Source: Oscillochloris sp. ZM17-4 (GTDB taxonomy: Bacteria > Chloroflexota > Chloroflexia > Chloroflexales > Chloroflexaceae). From it: 37,084 nucleotides of DNA. The notes below the pieces were generated by a model. The model was not told the origin of the DNA. It ran no database searches and worked only from the letters and a program-made list of their open reading frames with translations. The position numbers were made by a program, and so were the translations under genes. Where the stretch lies: the NCBI RefSeq assembly GCF_019599295.1, contig NZ_JAIEWN010000012.1, positions 44,084 through 81,167 of the forward strand. Direction: 5' to 3'. Below are positions 14,323-22,173 of the stretch, piece after piece (positions within the stretch are counted from its first letter, which is position 1; each line of letters begins with the position of its first letter).

Positions 14323-15173
14323 GCAGCCGCTACCTCGATATGGTGCGCCACCAGCGCCGGCAGCGCGGCGGCTGGCAGTTCACGGCGAAAAGCCTGCTGG
14401 CGATCCTCGCCGGCGTCGCGATGATCGGCTCGGCGATCTACTGGTGGGGCGTGCAAAGCCAACTCACCAGCAATGCCATTGTCGCCGTGGCCTTCACCGC
14501 CATCCTCGTGCTGGCCCCGCCCAGCTTGACCTCCTTCCTCATCCCCTGGTCGCCCGGTGGCATGCTGCTGCAGAAAATCAACGCCCGCACCTGGGGCTAC
14601 GGCGTCATTATCGCGGCAGCGGTCTATCTCCTGTACTACTCGTTTGAGATCCAGTACAGCTGGTGGGCGATCCAACCGGTAGTAGCCAATAGCCACCTGA
14701 TTCTCCAGCAGGTGATCATCGGGATCATCGGTTTTATCATCATCCCGGCCTTGCTCTGGACACCTGTCACCAGCGAGGAACTGGTCGAGCAGGTGCGCCA
14801 GGCCCACCTCGTCCGCCGCTATGAGCTCCAGACCCAGGCTGATATCGCCATACTCCGCGCAACGCTCCTGCGGGCGCAGGAGAAGGCACTGATTGGCTTT
14901 GCGAACCTGACCGTTCAGGAGAAGGAAGAGCTCGCGTCTGTTATGCGTGGCCTGGTCAGAGGGATCGACACCACCCTGCGCGACATTGGTGAAAGCGTCA
15001 AGACCGTCAGCGGGGCAGCTATTCCGTTTGAGAGCCTCGACGATAACGATGACATCCGGGGTTACCTCGACTACATCCACGAATCGCTGACCGACAACGC
15101 GCTGCTCCCCCACCGCTCGGCTCGCCCCACATCGGCCTATCCTGCTGCCTACGATGAAAGGATCTCGCGATGA
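14319..15173 (+). CDS. Four-helix membrane protein, unknown function
   Basis: A 284-residue protein. Likely membrane segments lie at about residues 25-47, 52-72, 88-108 and 125-146. A long soluble helical C-terminal region (about 150-284) follows, including ELVEQVRQAHLVRRYELQTQ. The stop overlaps the parM-like start (ATGA), so the two are translated together. A membrane protein coupled to an actin-like protein and followed by an FtsK-like ATPase could be part of a segregation or transfer apparatus, but no homologue is recognised. Confidence 0.65.
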   Translation: MSSRYLDMVRHQRRQRGGWQFTAKSLLAILAGVAMIGSAIYWWGVQSQLTSNAIVAVAFTAILVLAPPSLTSFLIPWSPGGMLLQKINARTWGYGVIIAAAVYLLYYSFEIQYSWWAIQPVVANSHLILQQVIIGIIGFIIIPALLWTPVTSEELVEQVRQAHLVRRYELQTQADIAILRATLLRAQEKALIGFANLTVQEKEELASVMRGLVRGIDTTLRDIGESVKTVSGAAIPFESLDDNDDIRGYLDYIHESLTDNALLPHRSARPTSAYPAAYDERISR

Positions 15174-16282
15174 CCACGCTGCTCATCGCCGGAGACGCCG
15201 GCAACCGCAAGCTGAAGTTTCGGGACGCGGGGGAGAATTGGATCGCCGAGGACGCGTTGGTGCGGCACCCGACCCGCCTCTCGGACGACCTCGGCGGGGC
15301 GGCCCTCCGCCCGCTGACCTACCTAGAAGGCCCAGCCGGGATCGATTACGACGAGCGGGGCAAGCCGCGCCGCCGCCCCTTCCTGCTCGGCGTCGATGCC
15401 CAGCGGGCCGGCGGCCTCGACCAGGCCCGGATCGGCACCGCCCAGGTGCGGGTGGAGAGCGACGCCTACAAGCTCCAGCACCTGTATATGCTGGCCCGGT
15501 CATTGCCGCGCAGTCTGACGCACGACCTGACCGCCGGGCGACGCTGGAAGCCGAAGGATCTGGTCGAGGTGGAGGCCATGTTCGCCGGTGGCCTGCCCGG
15601 CGAGGACGCGGTTCACAAGCCGGCACTGCTGGCCTGGCTGCGCGGCAAAAGCGCCCATCGCTTCACCCTGGGTGAGACCGAGTTTCGCATCCGCGTGGCC
15701 GGCGCGCTGATCATCCCGCAGCACCTGGCCGCGACCTGCTCGCTCACCTTCAGCGCCACCGGCGCCCCGATCGCCAGCGGGGCGCTGCAGCGCAAGCGGC
15801 TGATGCTCGAGTCCGGTGGGGGCACCACCGACTATGGCGGCAGCGTGGGGCTCGATATTATCCCCGGCACCGAGGGCAGCGTGCGCAAGGGGGCCATCGA
15901 GATCGCGACGCTCGCCCGCGACTTCATTATGGGCGGCTACCCCGGCCTCCAGCTCAGCGTGCTGGACGTGCTCGCCGCGATGGATCAGGGAGAGCCCACC
16001 GTGTTTATCCGCGGCACCCCCACCAGCGTGCGCCGCGAGCTCCAGCAGGCCGCCGACATTGTGGCCACCGCGATCCTCACTGACGTCACCCCGAAGTGGG
16101 AGGCACACCTGAGCCAGGCCGAAGTCAATCTTGCCGGCGGCACCGGCCAGTGGATCTTGTCGGTCGTCCAGCGTGAGCTTGGCCAGATCGCCCCGGTGGC
16201 CCTGCTCGACGACGCGATCTTCCGGGTCGGCTGGGGGCTGGAGCGGCTGGCTCGCCACCGCATGCAGGCCGCCCAGCGCTAA
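15170..16282 (+). CDS. Actin-like ParM/Alp-family ATPase
   Basis: A 370-residue protein of the actin/Hsp70 ATPase fold, ParM/StbA-like. Phosphate-1 loop AGDAGNRKLKF lies at about residues 7-17, phosphate-2 loop LESGGGTTDYGG at about 212-223, and adenosine loop LAGGTGQW at about 321-328. Plasmid ParM proteins polymerise into filaments that push plasmid copies apart. The gene overlaps the preceding membrane-protein gene by 4 bp. It is followed by two 22-bp palindromes and a small ribbon-helix-helix-like gene, which together make a type II (ParMRC) partition cassette. Other actin-like proteins (MamK, phage Alp) are alternatives, but the small DNA-binding partner favours ParM. Confidence 0.8.
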   Translation: MTTLLIAGDAGNRKLKFRDAGENWIAEDALVRHPTRLSDDLGGAALRPLTYLEGPAGIDYDERGKPRRRPFLLGVDAQRAGGLDQARIGTAQVRVESDAYKLQHLYMLARSLPRSLTHDLTAGRRWKPKDLVEVEAMFAGGLPGEDAVHKPALLAWLRGKSAHRFTLGETEFRIRVAGALIIPQHLAATCSLTFSATGAPIASGALQRKRLMLESGGGTTDYGGSVGLDIIPGTEGSVRKGAIEIATLARDFIMGGYPGLQLSVLDVLAAMDQGEPTVFIRGTPTSVRRELQQAADIVATAILTDVTPKWEAHLSQAEVNLAGGTGQWILSVVQRELGQIAPVALLDDAIFRVGWGLERLARHRMQAAQR

Positions 16283-16413
16283 TCCCGCTCGGGAGCGGGA
16301 TTAAACGAAGTGGCGTTCTAGGCCGTTCTGGTGCCCAAAAACACCGGTCACGAACAAAACAAAACGTTGGACAACTCCACATTTTTCAGTCAATCCCGCT
16401 CCCGAGCGGGATT
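16281..16413. promoter_or_regulatory. Putative parC centromere/operator: paired 22-bp palindromes
   Basis: AATCCCGCTC-GG-GAGCGGGATT (16281-16302) and AATCCCGCTC-CC-GAGCGGGATT (16392-16413) are exact reverse complements of each other, separated by 89 bp of AT-richer DNA. The first begins on the last two bases of the parM-like stop codon; the second ends just before the SD of the parR-like gene. This is the expected layout for a centromere that is also an autoregulatory operator. Inference from position and symmetry. Confidence 0.6.
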
Positions 16414-16426
16414 GGAGGACAGCATC

Positions 16427-16723
16427 ATGACAACCCCTGGCGATCCTGAATGGATTCTGCGCCTAGAGGCGGATGACCCGCTCCAGGCGGAGATGATCAC
16501 CTACCTGCGGGCCATCCGCCGGCGCGGGCGCTACAGCCCGGTGCCGCGCATTCTGGCCCGCTGGGCCACCATCGGCTATCTCTTCGAGAGCGGGCGGGTA
16601 CCGATCGCTCGCAGCGGCACGCCCATACCAGGCGCAGCGGAGCCCATCGCCCACGATCTAGCGGCGGTACAGCGCGAGATCGCTGCAATCGAAGAGGGTG
16701 CATCCGCCTTCGCCTTCGAGTAG
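16427..16723 (+). CDS. ParR-like small DNA-binding protein (ribbon-helix-helix)
   Basis: A 98-residue protein. The N-terminal half fits strand-helix-helix: WILRLEA, PLQAEMITYLRAI, then RGRYSPVPRILARWATIGYL. This is like ParR/StbB adaptors that bind the centromere and the ParM filament end. The C-terminal half is flexible, ending in an acidic/aromatic helix, as in ParR where the tail contacts ParM. The ATG at 16427 has GGAGG eight bases upstream, and the operator-like palindrome abuts this SD. The assignment rests on size, secondary-structure pattern and neighbours, not on strong motifs. Confidence 0.55.
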   Translation: MTTPGDPEWILRLEADDPLQAEMITYLRAIRRRGRYSPVPRILARWATIGYLFESGRVPIARSGTPIPGAAEPIAHDLAAVQREIAAIEEGASAFAFE

Positions 16724-16847
16724 CCAGCAATGGCGTTCGAACAGGCGGGAACACCCACATGTCCCGATCACTGACGGAAAATTTCGCGTATACTACTGAT
16801 GAAAGGGCACCTGCGTGTTCTGCCCATTTCGCCCAAGCTCGCGGATC

Positions 16848-16871
16848 CGCCTCCCCCACGTTGTGGAGGCG
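16848..16871 (+). promoter_or_regulatory. Hairpin that hides the ribosome binding site of the next gene
   Basis: CGCCTCC (16848-16854) pairs with GGAGGCG (16865-16871). The right arm contains the GGAGG SD of the gene starting at 16876. Translation could therefore be limited by RNA folding. A TATACT hexamer (about 16788) lies upstream and may be part of a promoter. Confidence 0.4.
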
Positions 16872-16875
16872 CACC

Positions 16876-17418
16876 ATGTCCGTTAAGAGCCGCGATCCCA
16901 ATGCACCCACACCCTTGCGATACGAGCCCGGCGGCATCACAGGGTTCGCGATCGGGCTCGTCGGCATGCTGATGAGCACTATCGTTTGGGTTCTCGGCGC
17001 GCGCTGGACTGTCGATGGGCTCATCGTGATGTTCAACGCCGTCCTACGATTTCTCAACGCATCGTACCAAGCACCCATCCCGCCACATGTCCTGGTCTAT
17101 GTGATTCTCTCGCCAATGCCGCTGATCTTCTCGGTCGTGGAGTGGCGGCTGCCGTTTCGCCGCATTAGCGACGAGTGGCAGTTCGCCAAGCCGGGTGCCT
17201 GGCTCGTGTGGGGTGGCGTGTTTGCCTTCGACTGGTACACCACGTACCTCGGCCTGGGCGTGGATCCAGGCGAGGGGTCGGTGCGGTTCATGCGCCAGAT
17301 CGCCGCGAGCACGGTGGTTCGCACGCTCGTCGCGCTTGTACTCACCGCTGGGCCCGAGTGGTTGGCACGGGAAATGTGGGCGCAGCTCCGCTACGTGTTC
17401 ACCAGTAAGCGAAAGTAG
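16876..17418 (+). CDS. Multi-pass membrane protein, unknown function
   Basis: A 180-residue protein with about four membrane segments: GFAIGLVGMLMSTIVWVLGA, VLVYVILSPMPLIFSVVEW, WLVWGGVFAFDWYTTYLGLG and VVRTLVALVLTAGPEWLA. I chose the ATG at 16876 with GGAGG six bases upstream; an upstream ATG (16759) adds a poor extension. It lies between the partition genes and the FtsK-like ATPase with a 20-bp gap, so it may be a membrane partner of that ATPase. No family recognised. Confidence 0.65.
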   Translation: MSVKSRDPNAPTPLRYEPGGITGFAIGLVGMLMSTIVWVLGARWTVDGLIVMFNAVLRFLNASYQAPIPPHVLVYVILSPMPLIFSVVEWRLPFRRISDEWQFAKPGAWLVWGGVFAFDWYTTYLGLGVDPGEGSVRFMRQIAASTVVRTLVALVLTAGPEWLAREMWAQLRYVFTSKRK

Positions 17419-17438
17419 GCCCACAGAGGGAGGTTTCT

Positions 17439-18875
17439 ATGAGCTTGTTGTACCTCATCACACTTGCTGCACAGACCTCCCCTCCTGGGGGCGACTTCGG
17501 ATTCGAGGATGTGCCCTACCTTATCCTGGCGCTCATACTCGGTGGGGGCATCATTTTTCTCTCCACTACCCGCTGGGATCGGATGGGCCGTGAGGCACGG
17601 CAGCGGCGTCGTCCGCCCGCGCCCGAGGCTTCGCCCACGCCCGTCGCGCAGCGGCGTTCGGATCCGCCGCCCCAGGATGACCTCGCGGCCGCGCCAGCCC
17701 CTAACCCGCTGCAGATGAGCAGCATGCAGCGGCGGCACATGATCATCATCGGCGCGCCGGGCGACGGCAAGACGCAGACCCAGATCACCTTTATGGTTCG
17801 TGATATCGCCCGCGGCGACCAGGTGATCTGGGCATCGACCAACCTAGCGCTCTATCACTCGCGCGACCAGCGCACCGACCTGCGCCCGATCACACACCTG
17901 TTCGAGCATACCCGCGACGCGCTGGAGATCATGGCTGTGCTGCTGTGGGCCTCGGCTGAGGTGGATCGGCGCATGTCGTTCTACCACGAGGATATGCCCC
18001 ACGGCGACCCGGTCGTGATCTACGTGGACGAGCTCGGTGGCCTCTATCGCCGGTTTGGCGACCTGCTCGTCAATGCGATGCGGAACATTGGCGAGCAAGG
18101 CCGCAAAGTCGATGTATTTCTGGGCCTCGTCGCCCACAACGCGCTCAAGGAGTCCACTGGCCTGGACATGGCACTCAAGCCGCTCTTCCAGACCCGCCTG
18201 CTGGGCAATGTCGACCAGGCCACCTGGACGGCGATGGTCGGCCCGGGCATCAAGCTTCGCGGCGTGCCCGATGGGCGCGGCCTCTGGAATATGCCGGATA
18301 GGCGCAACCAGATTCATGAGGTGCAGGTCGCTCGGCCCACCGCCTGGGAGATCACCGACCTCGCCCGGCGCATGCCGCTCCCTGATTGGGAGCCCATCCT
18401 GGAACAGGCCGCCCCGTACCTGGAGCGGCTGCGCGCGACGCTAGCAGTCAGCACGAAGAAGGTAACCGAGACCCTGGCGGCCGCAGCCGGCGAGCTAGCC
18501 GGCGCGCCAAGCGAGCCCGAGGCACCCGAGCCTACCGAGGTACCCTGGGCACCCAGTGCGCTGCACTTGCAGGTGCGCGAGCTGGTCCAAGCCGCCACAC
18601 CGGAGATCCACCGCCTTGTGCGGGAGGAGGGACTGAGCCTGGCCAAGGCCCAGGAGCTGACCCAGACCTCTAACCGTGCCCTCGCCCGCCGCCTCGGCTT
18701 GGGGAGCGGCGGCGGCGCCGCCTCAATGAAGATTGGCGAAGCGATCAAAGAGTGGGAGGAGAATGGGGGCGTTCGCCTGTTCGACATTCCAGACGCCCCC
18801 CCAGCTAGCCGCCCTCGGGCCGTTCCGGAACGGGGCGAACGTGAGGAACGGGGCGAACGCGTGAACGCCGCCTAG
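17439..18875 (+). CDS. Membrane-anchored FtsK/HerA-type DNA translocase-like ATPase
   Basis: A 478-residue protein. One N-terminal membrane helix (about residues 27-43, LILALILGGGIIFLS) is followed by a Pro-rich linker and then an ATPase domain. The domain has Walker A GAPGDGKTQTQ (about 105-115) and Walker B VVIYVDELGG (about 192-201). GLVAHNALKES and TRLLGNVD correspond to the later FtsK/VirD4 motifs. The C-terminus (about 380-450) is helical and may include a helix-turn-helix (LSLAKAQELTQTSNRALARRL). Related proteins pump DNA through membranes (FtsK, TraB of actinobacterial plasmids, VirD4). It could mobilise the element or help segregate it. The start has GGGAGG upstream. Confidence 0.75.
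   Translation: MSLLYLITLAAQTSPPGGDFGFEDVPYLILALILGGGIIFLSTTRWDRMGREARQRRRPPAPEASPTPVAQRRSDPPPQDDLAAAPAPNPLQMSSMQRRHMIIIGAPGDGKTQTQITFMVRDIARGDQVIWASTNLALYHSRDQRTDLRPITHLFEHTRDALEIMAVLLWASAEVDRRMSFYHEDMPHGDPVVIYVDELGGLYRRFGDLLVNAMRNIGEQGRKVDVFLGLVAHNALKESTGLDMALKPLFQTRLLGNVDQATWTAMVGPGIKLRGVPDGRGLWNMPDRRNQIHEVQVARPTAWEITDLARRMPLPDWEPILEQAAPYLERLRATLAVSTKKVTETLAAAAGELAGAPSEPEAPEPTEVPWAPSALHLQVRELVQAATPEIHRLVREEGLSLAKAQELTQTSNRALARRLGLGSGGGAASMKIGEAIKEWEENGGVRLFDIPDAPPASRPRAVPERGEREERGERVNAA
18827..18859. repeat. Direct repeats at the 3' end of the ATPase gene
   Basis: GGAACGGGGCGAACG occurs at 18827-18841 and 18845-18859, an 18-bp period, in the last codons of the FtsK-like gene (protein RGER twice). 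Short direct repeats bound by an FtsK-like transfer protein are known for actinobacterial TraB systems; a similar role here is speculation. Confidence 0.5.
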
Positions 18876-18896
18876 TCAAACGGGTCACATCGCACA

Positions 18897-18932
18897 CAGA
18901 ACGCCCCCGGAGGTGCCTCCAGGGGCGTTCTG
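18897..18932. terminator. Bidirectional terminator between converging blocks
   Basis: Perfect outer stem CAGAACGCCCC (18897-18907) / GGGGCGTTCTG (18922-18932), with an inner GGAGG/CCTCC helix. It lies between the plus-strand ATPase gene stop (18875) and the minus-strand tail-module stop (18947), so it serves both transcripts. Confidence 0.8.
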
Positions 18933-18946
18933 CTGCCGTGGAACGC

Positions 18947-19300
18947 CTACGCCGAGGTGGGCGGCCGCTGCCAGTAGCGATACAAAATTTGCCGAGGTGT
19001 GAGGCCGCCGGCGTCCTCAAGCGGCTGGTTCACCTGGCCAAGGAACCAGGTCGCCATAGCCAGGATCGCCTGCGCTCGCTCCTTGGTCAGCTCAGCGCTC
19101 CCGCCAACACCGGCACCAGCTTCCGTAGTCGCGATCACGCTGGCCAGGTCATTGGCGTCGGCGATCGTCTCGGCCAGCTCCAGGGCCCGGATGATCGCCT
19201 TGGCGTACTCAACGACCCCATTGCATAGCAGCCCCCACTGCGAGAGCGGGTCGAGTTGGTCCAGGCTCGGAATAGAGGCCTCGATAGATAGGTTCGGCAT
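18947..19300 (-). CDS. Small phage-module protein, unknown
   Basis: A 117-residue protein at the 3' end of the tail module. It is mostly helical (GLLCNGVVEYAKAIIRALEL and ERAQAILAMATWFLG) with a Gly-rich turn in the middle. AAGGA precedes the ATG at 19300. It follows the lectin-like gene by 9 bp. Position suggests a tail-tip accessory or chaperone; I recognise no family. Confidence 0.6.
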   Translation of the reverse strand: MPNLSIEASIPSLDQLDPLSQWGLLCNGVVEYAKAIIRALELAETIADANDLASVIATTEAGAGVGGSAELTKERAQAILAMATWFLGQVNQPLEDAGGLTPRQILYRYWQRPPTSA

Positions 19301-19309
19301 GATGGTTCC

Positions 19310-20068
19310 TTACGCCAGCGCGTACTGCTGCGCCAGCAGGTTATGGACATTCGCCACCTCGGTGTCCGTCAGCTTGCGATTCCAGTGGATGACCTCGTGC
19401 AGCGCGGAATGGTACATGGTAGAAACTGTCAGCGTCTCGGCACTGCCCATCGTCCACGCGCCCCAATTTGCCGTTCCGGTGGTGTCGGGATAGGTACCGA
19501 TAAAACTCCCATTCATGTCCACCGTCCAGCGCGTGTAGAGGTTCCCACTACCCTCGTCATAGGGAAATGTACGAAACGTGATCACGTTCACCCCAAGCGT
19601 GCTCCAGATATACGCGACGACATCAGCATAGCTACCGGCGTTTGGCATGATGATACGTAGCATCTGATAACGGGAATCGAACCGGAGGAAGTTCGTGATG
19701 TTCAAAAAGACCCCGCCGGCCCCGACGTAGGCCAACGAACGCATCACCAAGGTCGTTGTCGTATAGCGCGACCCGTTACCAACATTCGTTACTCCGAAAG
19801 ACGACCCGGGGGGGCCTGCAATGGCGTCAAACCCATTAGAAAGCTGCGGCACACGCCACCACTGCGCACCACCATTTGCAATCCCAAATACCTGCTGGCC
19901 GGGAAGCCGCGAGGTCAGGTTCGTCACGAGCTGCGACTGTGAGTTGTACTCACAGTTGACATCGGCGCGCACCCAGAACGCACAATTCGTATCGCCCGAG
20001 GGATCGAAGTGTGTGGCGGTCGGCGTGGCCCGCCGCGATGGCTGATAGCGTCGAGGGTAGCCAAACAT
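19310..20068 (-). CDS. LamG/concanavalin-like phage surface protein
   Basis: A 252-residue beta-rich protein. The C-terminus HEVIHWNRKLTDTEVANVHN and YALA is the typical end of LamG/concanavalin-like lectin domains in phage fibres and minor structural proteins. The N-terminal PSGDTNCAFWVRADVN, with an F-W pair, also fits that fold. It is probably a sugar-binding tip protein. Its start overlaps the previous stop (TAATG). Confidence 0.65.
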   Translation of the reverse strand: MFGYPRRYQPSRRATPTATHFDPSGDTNCAFWVRADVNCEYNSQSQLVTNLTSRLPGQQVFGIANGGAQWWRVPQLSNGFDAIAGPPGSSFGVTNVGNGSRYTTTTLVMRSLAYVGAGGVFLNITNFLRFDSRYQMLRIIMPNAGSYADVVAYIWSTLGVNVITFRTFPYDEGSGNLYTRWTVDMNGSFIGTYPDTTGTANWGAWTMGSAETLTVSTMYHSALHEVIHWNRKLTDTEVANVHNLLAQQYALA

Positions 20069-20469
20069 TAGAAGTCGCCTCCGAAGATCAGGAACGACAC
20101 CTCTTTGCCGCTGGTCACCGCTACGGCTGGGGCGATGCTGATCGTCACATCGGCCGGTAGAATCAGGCTCGGGTCATTCGGGTCGAGCCACGTAAACCAG
20201 TCGGTATCGAGCAGGCTCCAGTTCGTCGTCGGCGTGATTGCCGACGCCGCCGGCAAGGTCACCGTGTCGAGCAGGTAACTCGTCCCGCTGCGCACTAACC
20301 ATACGGTAAACCGCGCCGCTGCAGTATCAGTTGAGGTGCCGACGACCGCGTGAATACGCGATCCACTTGACCCGGGCGTGAACACCGCCTTGGGGTTGGT
20401 GCCGTCGCTGTTGGTGAACTTGGTGAGCGCCACATTGGGTACGGCGACAAACTGCGGTGATGTGGCCAT
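20068..20469 (-). CDS. Small beta-rich tail-module protein
   Basis: A 133-residue protein with alternating short strands and many Thr/Ser/Val, including SRIHAVVGTSTDTAAARFTVWLV (read in two parts: SRIHAVVGTSTD and AARFTVWLV), and a glycine-rich C-terminus FLIFGGDF. It looks like a small phage structural or fibre-associated beta-sandwich. It is coupled to the lectin-like gene downstream and follows the fibre gene by 9 bp. No certain family. Confidence 0.6.
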   Translation of the reverse strand: MATSPQFVAVPNVALTKFTNSDGTNPKAVFTPGSSGSRIHAVVGTSTDTAAARFTVWLVRSGTSYLLDTVTLPAASAITPTTNWSLLDTDWFTWLDPNDPSLILPADVTISIAPAVAVTSGKEVSFLIFGGDF

Positions 20470-20478
20470 TGCTTTATC

Positions 20479-21603
20479 CTAGATGAAGGTGTTGAAGAGA
20501 TAGATCAGGCCACCTGGCCCGCTGTGTGTTCCGCTGCCTGAGCTGCCCCCGCCTGTCTCAATGGTTGGCGCGACACGGAATGAGGCCCGCGGCACCGTCC
20601 CGATGGCCGGCGCAGCGTCGAATATCACCGTCTCCACCGTCGCCAGCGCCGCCTCCAGCACCATCTCGATCGCCGACCACTCGTAGCCGTTCCACCGCGA
20701 CAGCCCGGTGATGCGCCACCACACGTGCGGGTCCTGGGCGGTGAGCGTGAAGAGCACGTTCGACGTGATATTGGTCGCGGCCGTCAGCCAGGTCACATTG
20801 TCGTCGGAGTACTCCAGCATGTAGCTAGCCATCCCGCCGAACCCGCCGTTTGTGCTCGCGTAGGCGGCCACCCTGGACACCGCCTTTGCCTCGGGCAGAC
20901 CCCAGGAAACGACCGGCTGCGTGTTGCCTGACGACCAGTAGGAACCGGTGATAGCGCCGTCCACCAGGCACGACGACGGGCTACTGCCGTAGAAGCCGCC
21001 ACTGTTGAATCCGTTGGCCGTAGGCGTAATGCCCAGCACCACGTTCTCGTAACTGGCCATCGTGAACGGCACCTCGGTGAGGTTGCCGCCGTCGTCGATA
21101 TACACCGACAGCGAGCTGGGGATGGCCGGCGCGGGTAGATCGAAGGTCTGGTTCACCCCGTCGACCAGGCCGATGAGCTGGACGGCGGTGAGCCAGTCGC
21201 TGCCGCCCCCTCCAGCGATCGTGCCCGGCGCCCAGGTCGAGCCAGTCCACACCAGCGCCTGGCCCACTTCGGGCGCATTGGCCGCGAGCGGTCGGCCCTG
21301 CAGGTTGATGGTGTCGCCCCCGCCGCCAGTGATGCGGGCCTTGCCGCCGCCCAGGAACGCCACTGTGCCGGCGTCGAACACCAGCGTGTCGATGTCGGTC
21401 AGCGCCGGCACCCCGTCGGGCTCCTCGACGTTCACCGTCCTGACCGCATCGGGGATCCAGCCCGCGGCGATCTGCCCGGCTCCGTCGGCACGTGGGATGC
21501 CCGAGGCGGTCGGCGTGGTCTGCACCTCGCTGGCCTCGGTCATGTCCGGGGTCACCACCAGCTCGCCGGTGGTCAGGTCTAGTTGTACGACCTTGCGCGC
21601 CAT
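20479..21603 (-). CDS. Tail fibre-like protein with galactose-binding-type domain
   Basis: A 374-residue protein. The N-terminal module (LDLTTGELVVTPDM, then IPRADGAGQIAAGWIPD) resembles the start of the next fibre gene, so it is probably a shared attachment segment. The C-terminal half (SRVAAYASTNGGFGGMASYM, LEYSDDNVTWLTAA, WWRITGL) looks like an F5/8-type C or similar carbohydrate-binding sandwich. A Gly/Ser-rich end follows. Receptor binding is inferred. Confidence 0.65.
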   Translation of the reverse strand: MARKVVQLDLTTGELVVTPDMTEASEVQTTPTASGIPRADGAGQIAAGWIPDAVRTVNVEEPDGVPALTDIDTLVFDAGTVAFLGGGKARITGGGGDTINLQGRPLAANAPEVGQALVWTGSTWAPGTIAGGGGSDWLTAVQLIGLVDGVNQTFDLPAPAIPSSLSVYIDDGGNLTEVPFTMASYENVVLGITPTANGFNSGGFYGSSPSSCLVDGAITGSYWSSGNTQPVVSWGLPEAKAVSRVAAYASTNGGFGGMASYMLEYSDDNVTWLTAATNITSNVLFTLTAQDPHVWWRITGLSRWNGYEWSAIEMVLEAALATVETVIFDAAPAIGTVPRASFRVAPTIETGGGSSGSGTHSGPGGLIYLFNTFI

Positions 21604-21613
21604 AGCTACCGCC

Positions 21614-22156
21614 TTAGAGCTTCACGATGTAGCTCATATCGATCTGCACTCGCACCGTGGCTCCGACCTCGACGACGAAGCCCAGACGCTGCACGATGTT
21701 GCCCGCCGCGCCGGGAGGCGTCTTGGTCACCCCGCCCGAGGTGCCGGCGCTCAGGAACACCGGCTTGCCCACGTCGGCGGTGGTGAAGCCGCTCAGCGGC
21801 ACCACCGGGTTGATGCCCCGCGTGAAGACCGAGGCGTTGGCCCCGCTGTTCACCGCCGCGCTCACGTAGCCGTGCGCCGGCTTGGTGTTGTCGGTGGCCA
21901 GCGCCTTCTGCACGCGCCGCGAGCCGCTGACGTTGTAGATGTTCACCCAGTCGCCGGCGCTGAGCGCCTCGCTGGCCTGGATCGTCTCCGAGCTGTCGCT
22001 GGTGCTCGGGAGGAACGAGCTGTCGAGCTTGCCGTCGGGGCCGGTGCGCAGGATCTTGTCCGCGTCGGTCGCGCCGGTGCTCTGCTGAATTGCGGTCTGC
22101 CGGACGATCTCGCCGGTCGTCGTGTCCACGTCGAGGAAATACTGGCCGGAAGGCAT
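21614..22156 (-). CDS. Phage fibre/decoration protein, paralogue of the upstream gene product
   Basis: A 180-residue protein. After the N-terminal DTTTGEIV segment and DKILRTGPDGKLDSSFLP, the last 115 residues align with the C-terminus of the 262-residue neighbour at 22174-22962. Shared features are 'G(D)W/FV.I', 'GYVSAAV/GFVAASV', 'G.PVFLS/GRTVFLS', 'TPPGAAG/TPPVGAG' and 'LG.V/FV'. AGGAG precedes the ATG. The two look like a tandem duplication of a fibre or decoration domain. Confidence 0.65.
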   Translation of the reverse strand: MPSGQYFLDVDTTTGEIVRQTAIQQSTGATDADKILRTGPDGKLDSSFLPSTSDSSETIQASEALSAGDWVNIYNVSGSRRVQKALATDNTKPAHGYVSAAVNSGANASVFTRGINPVVPLSGFTTADVGKPVFLSAGTSGGVTKTPPGAAGNIVQRLGFVVEVGATVRVQIDMSYIVKL

Positions 22157-22173
22157 GGCGGGCTCCTATGAGG

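Noticed and set aside
16759-16875. Longer start for the membrane protein at 16876
   Set aside because: The extension has no membrane or domain character, and the SD at 16865-16869 fits the later ATG.
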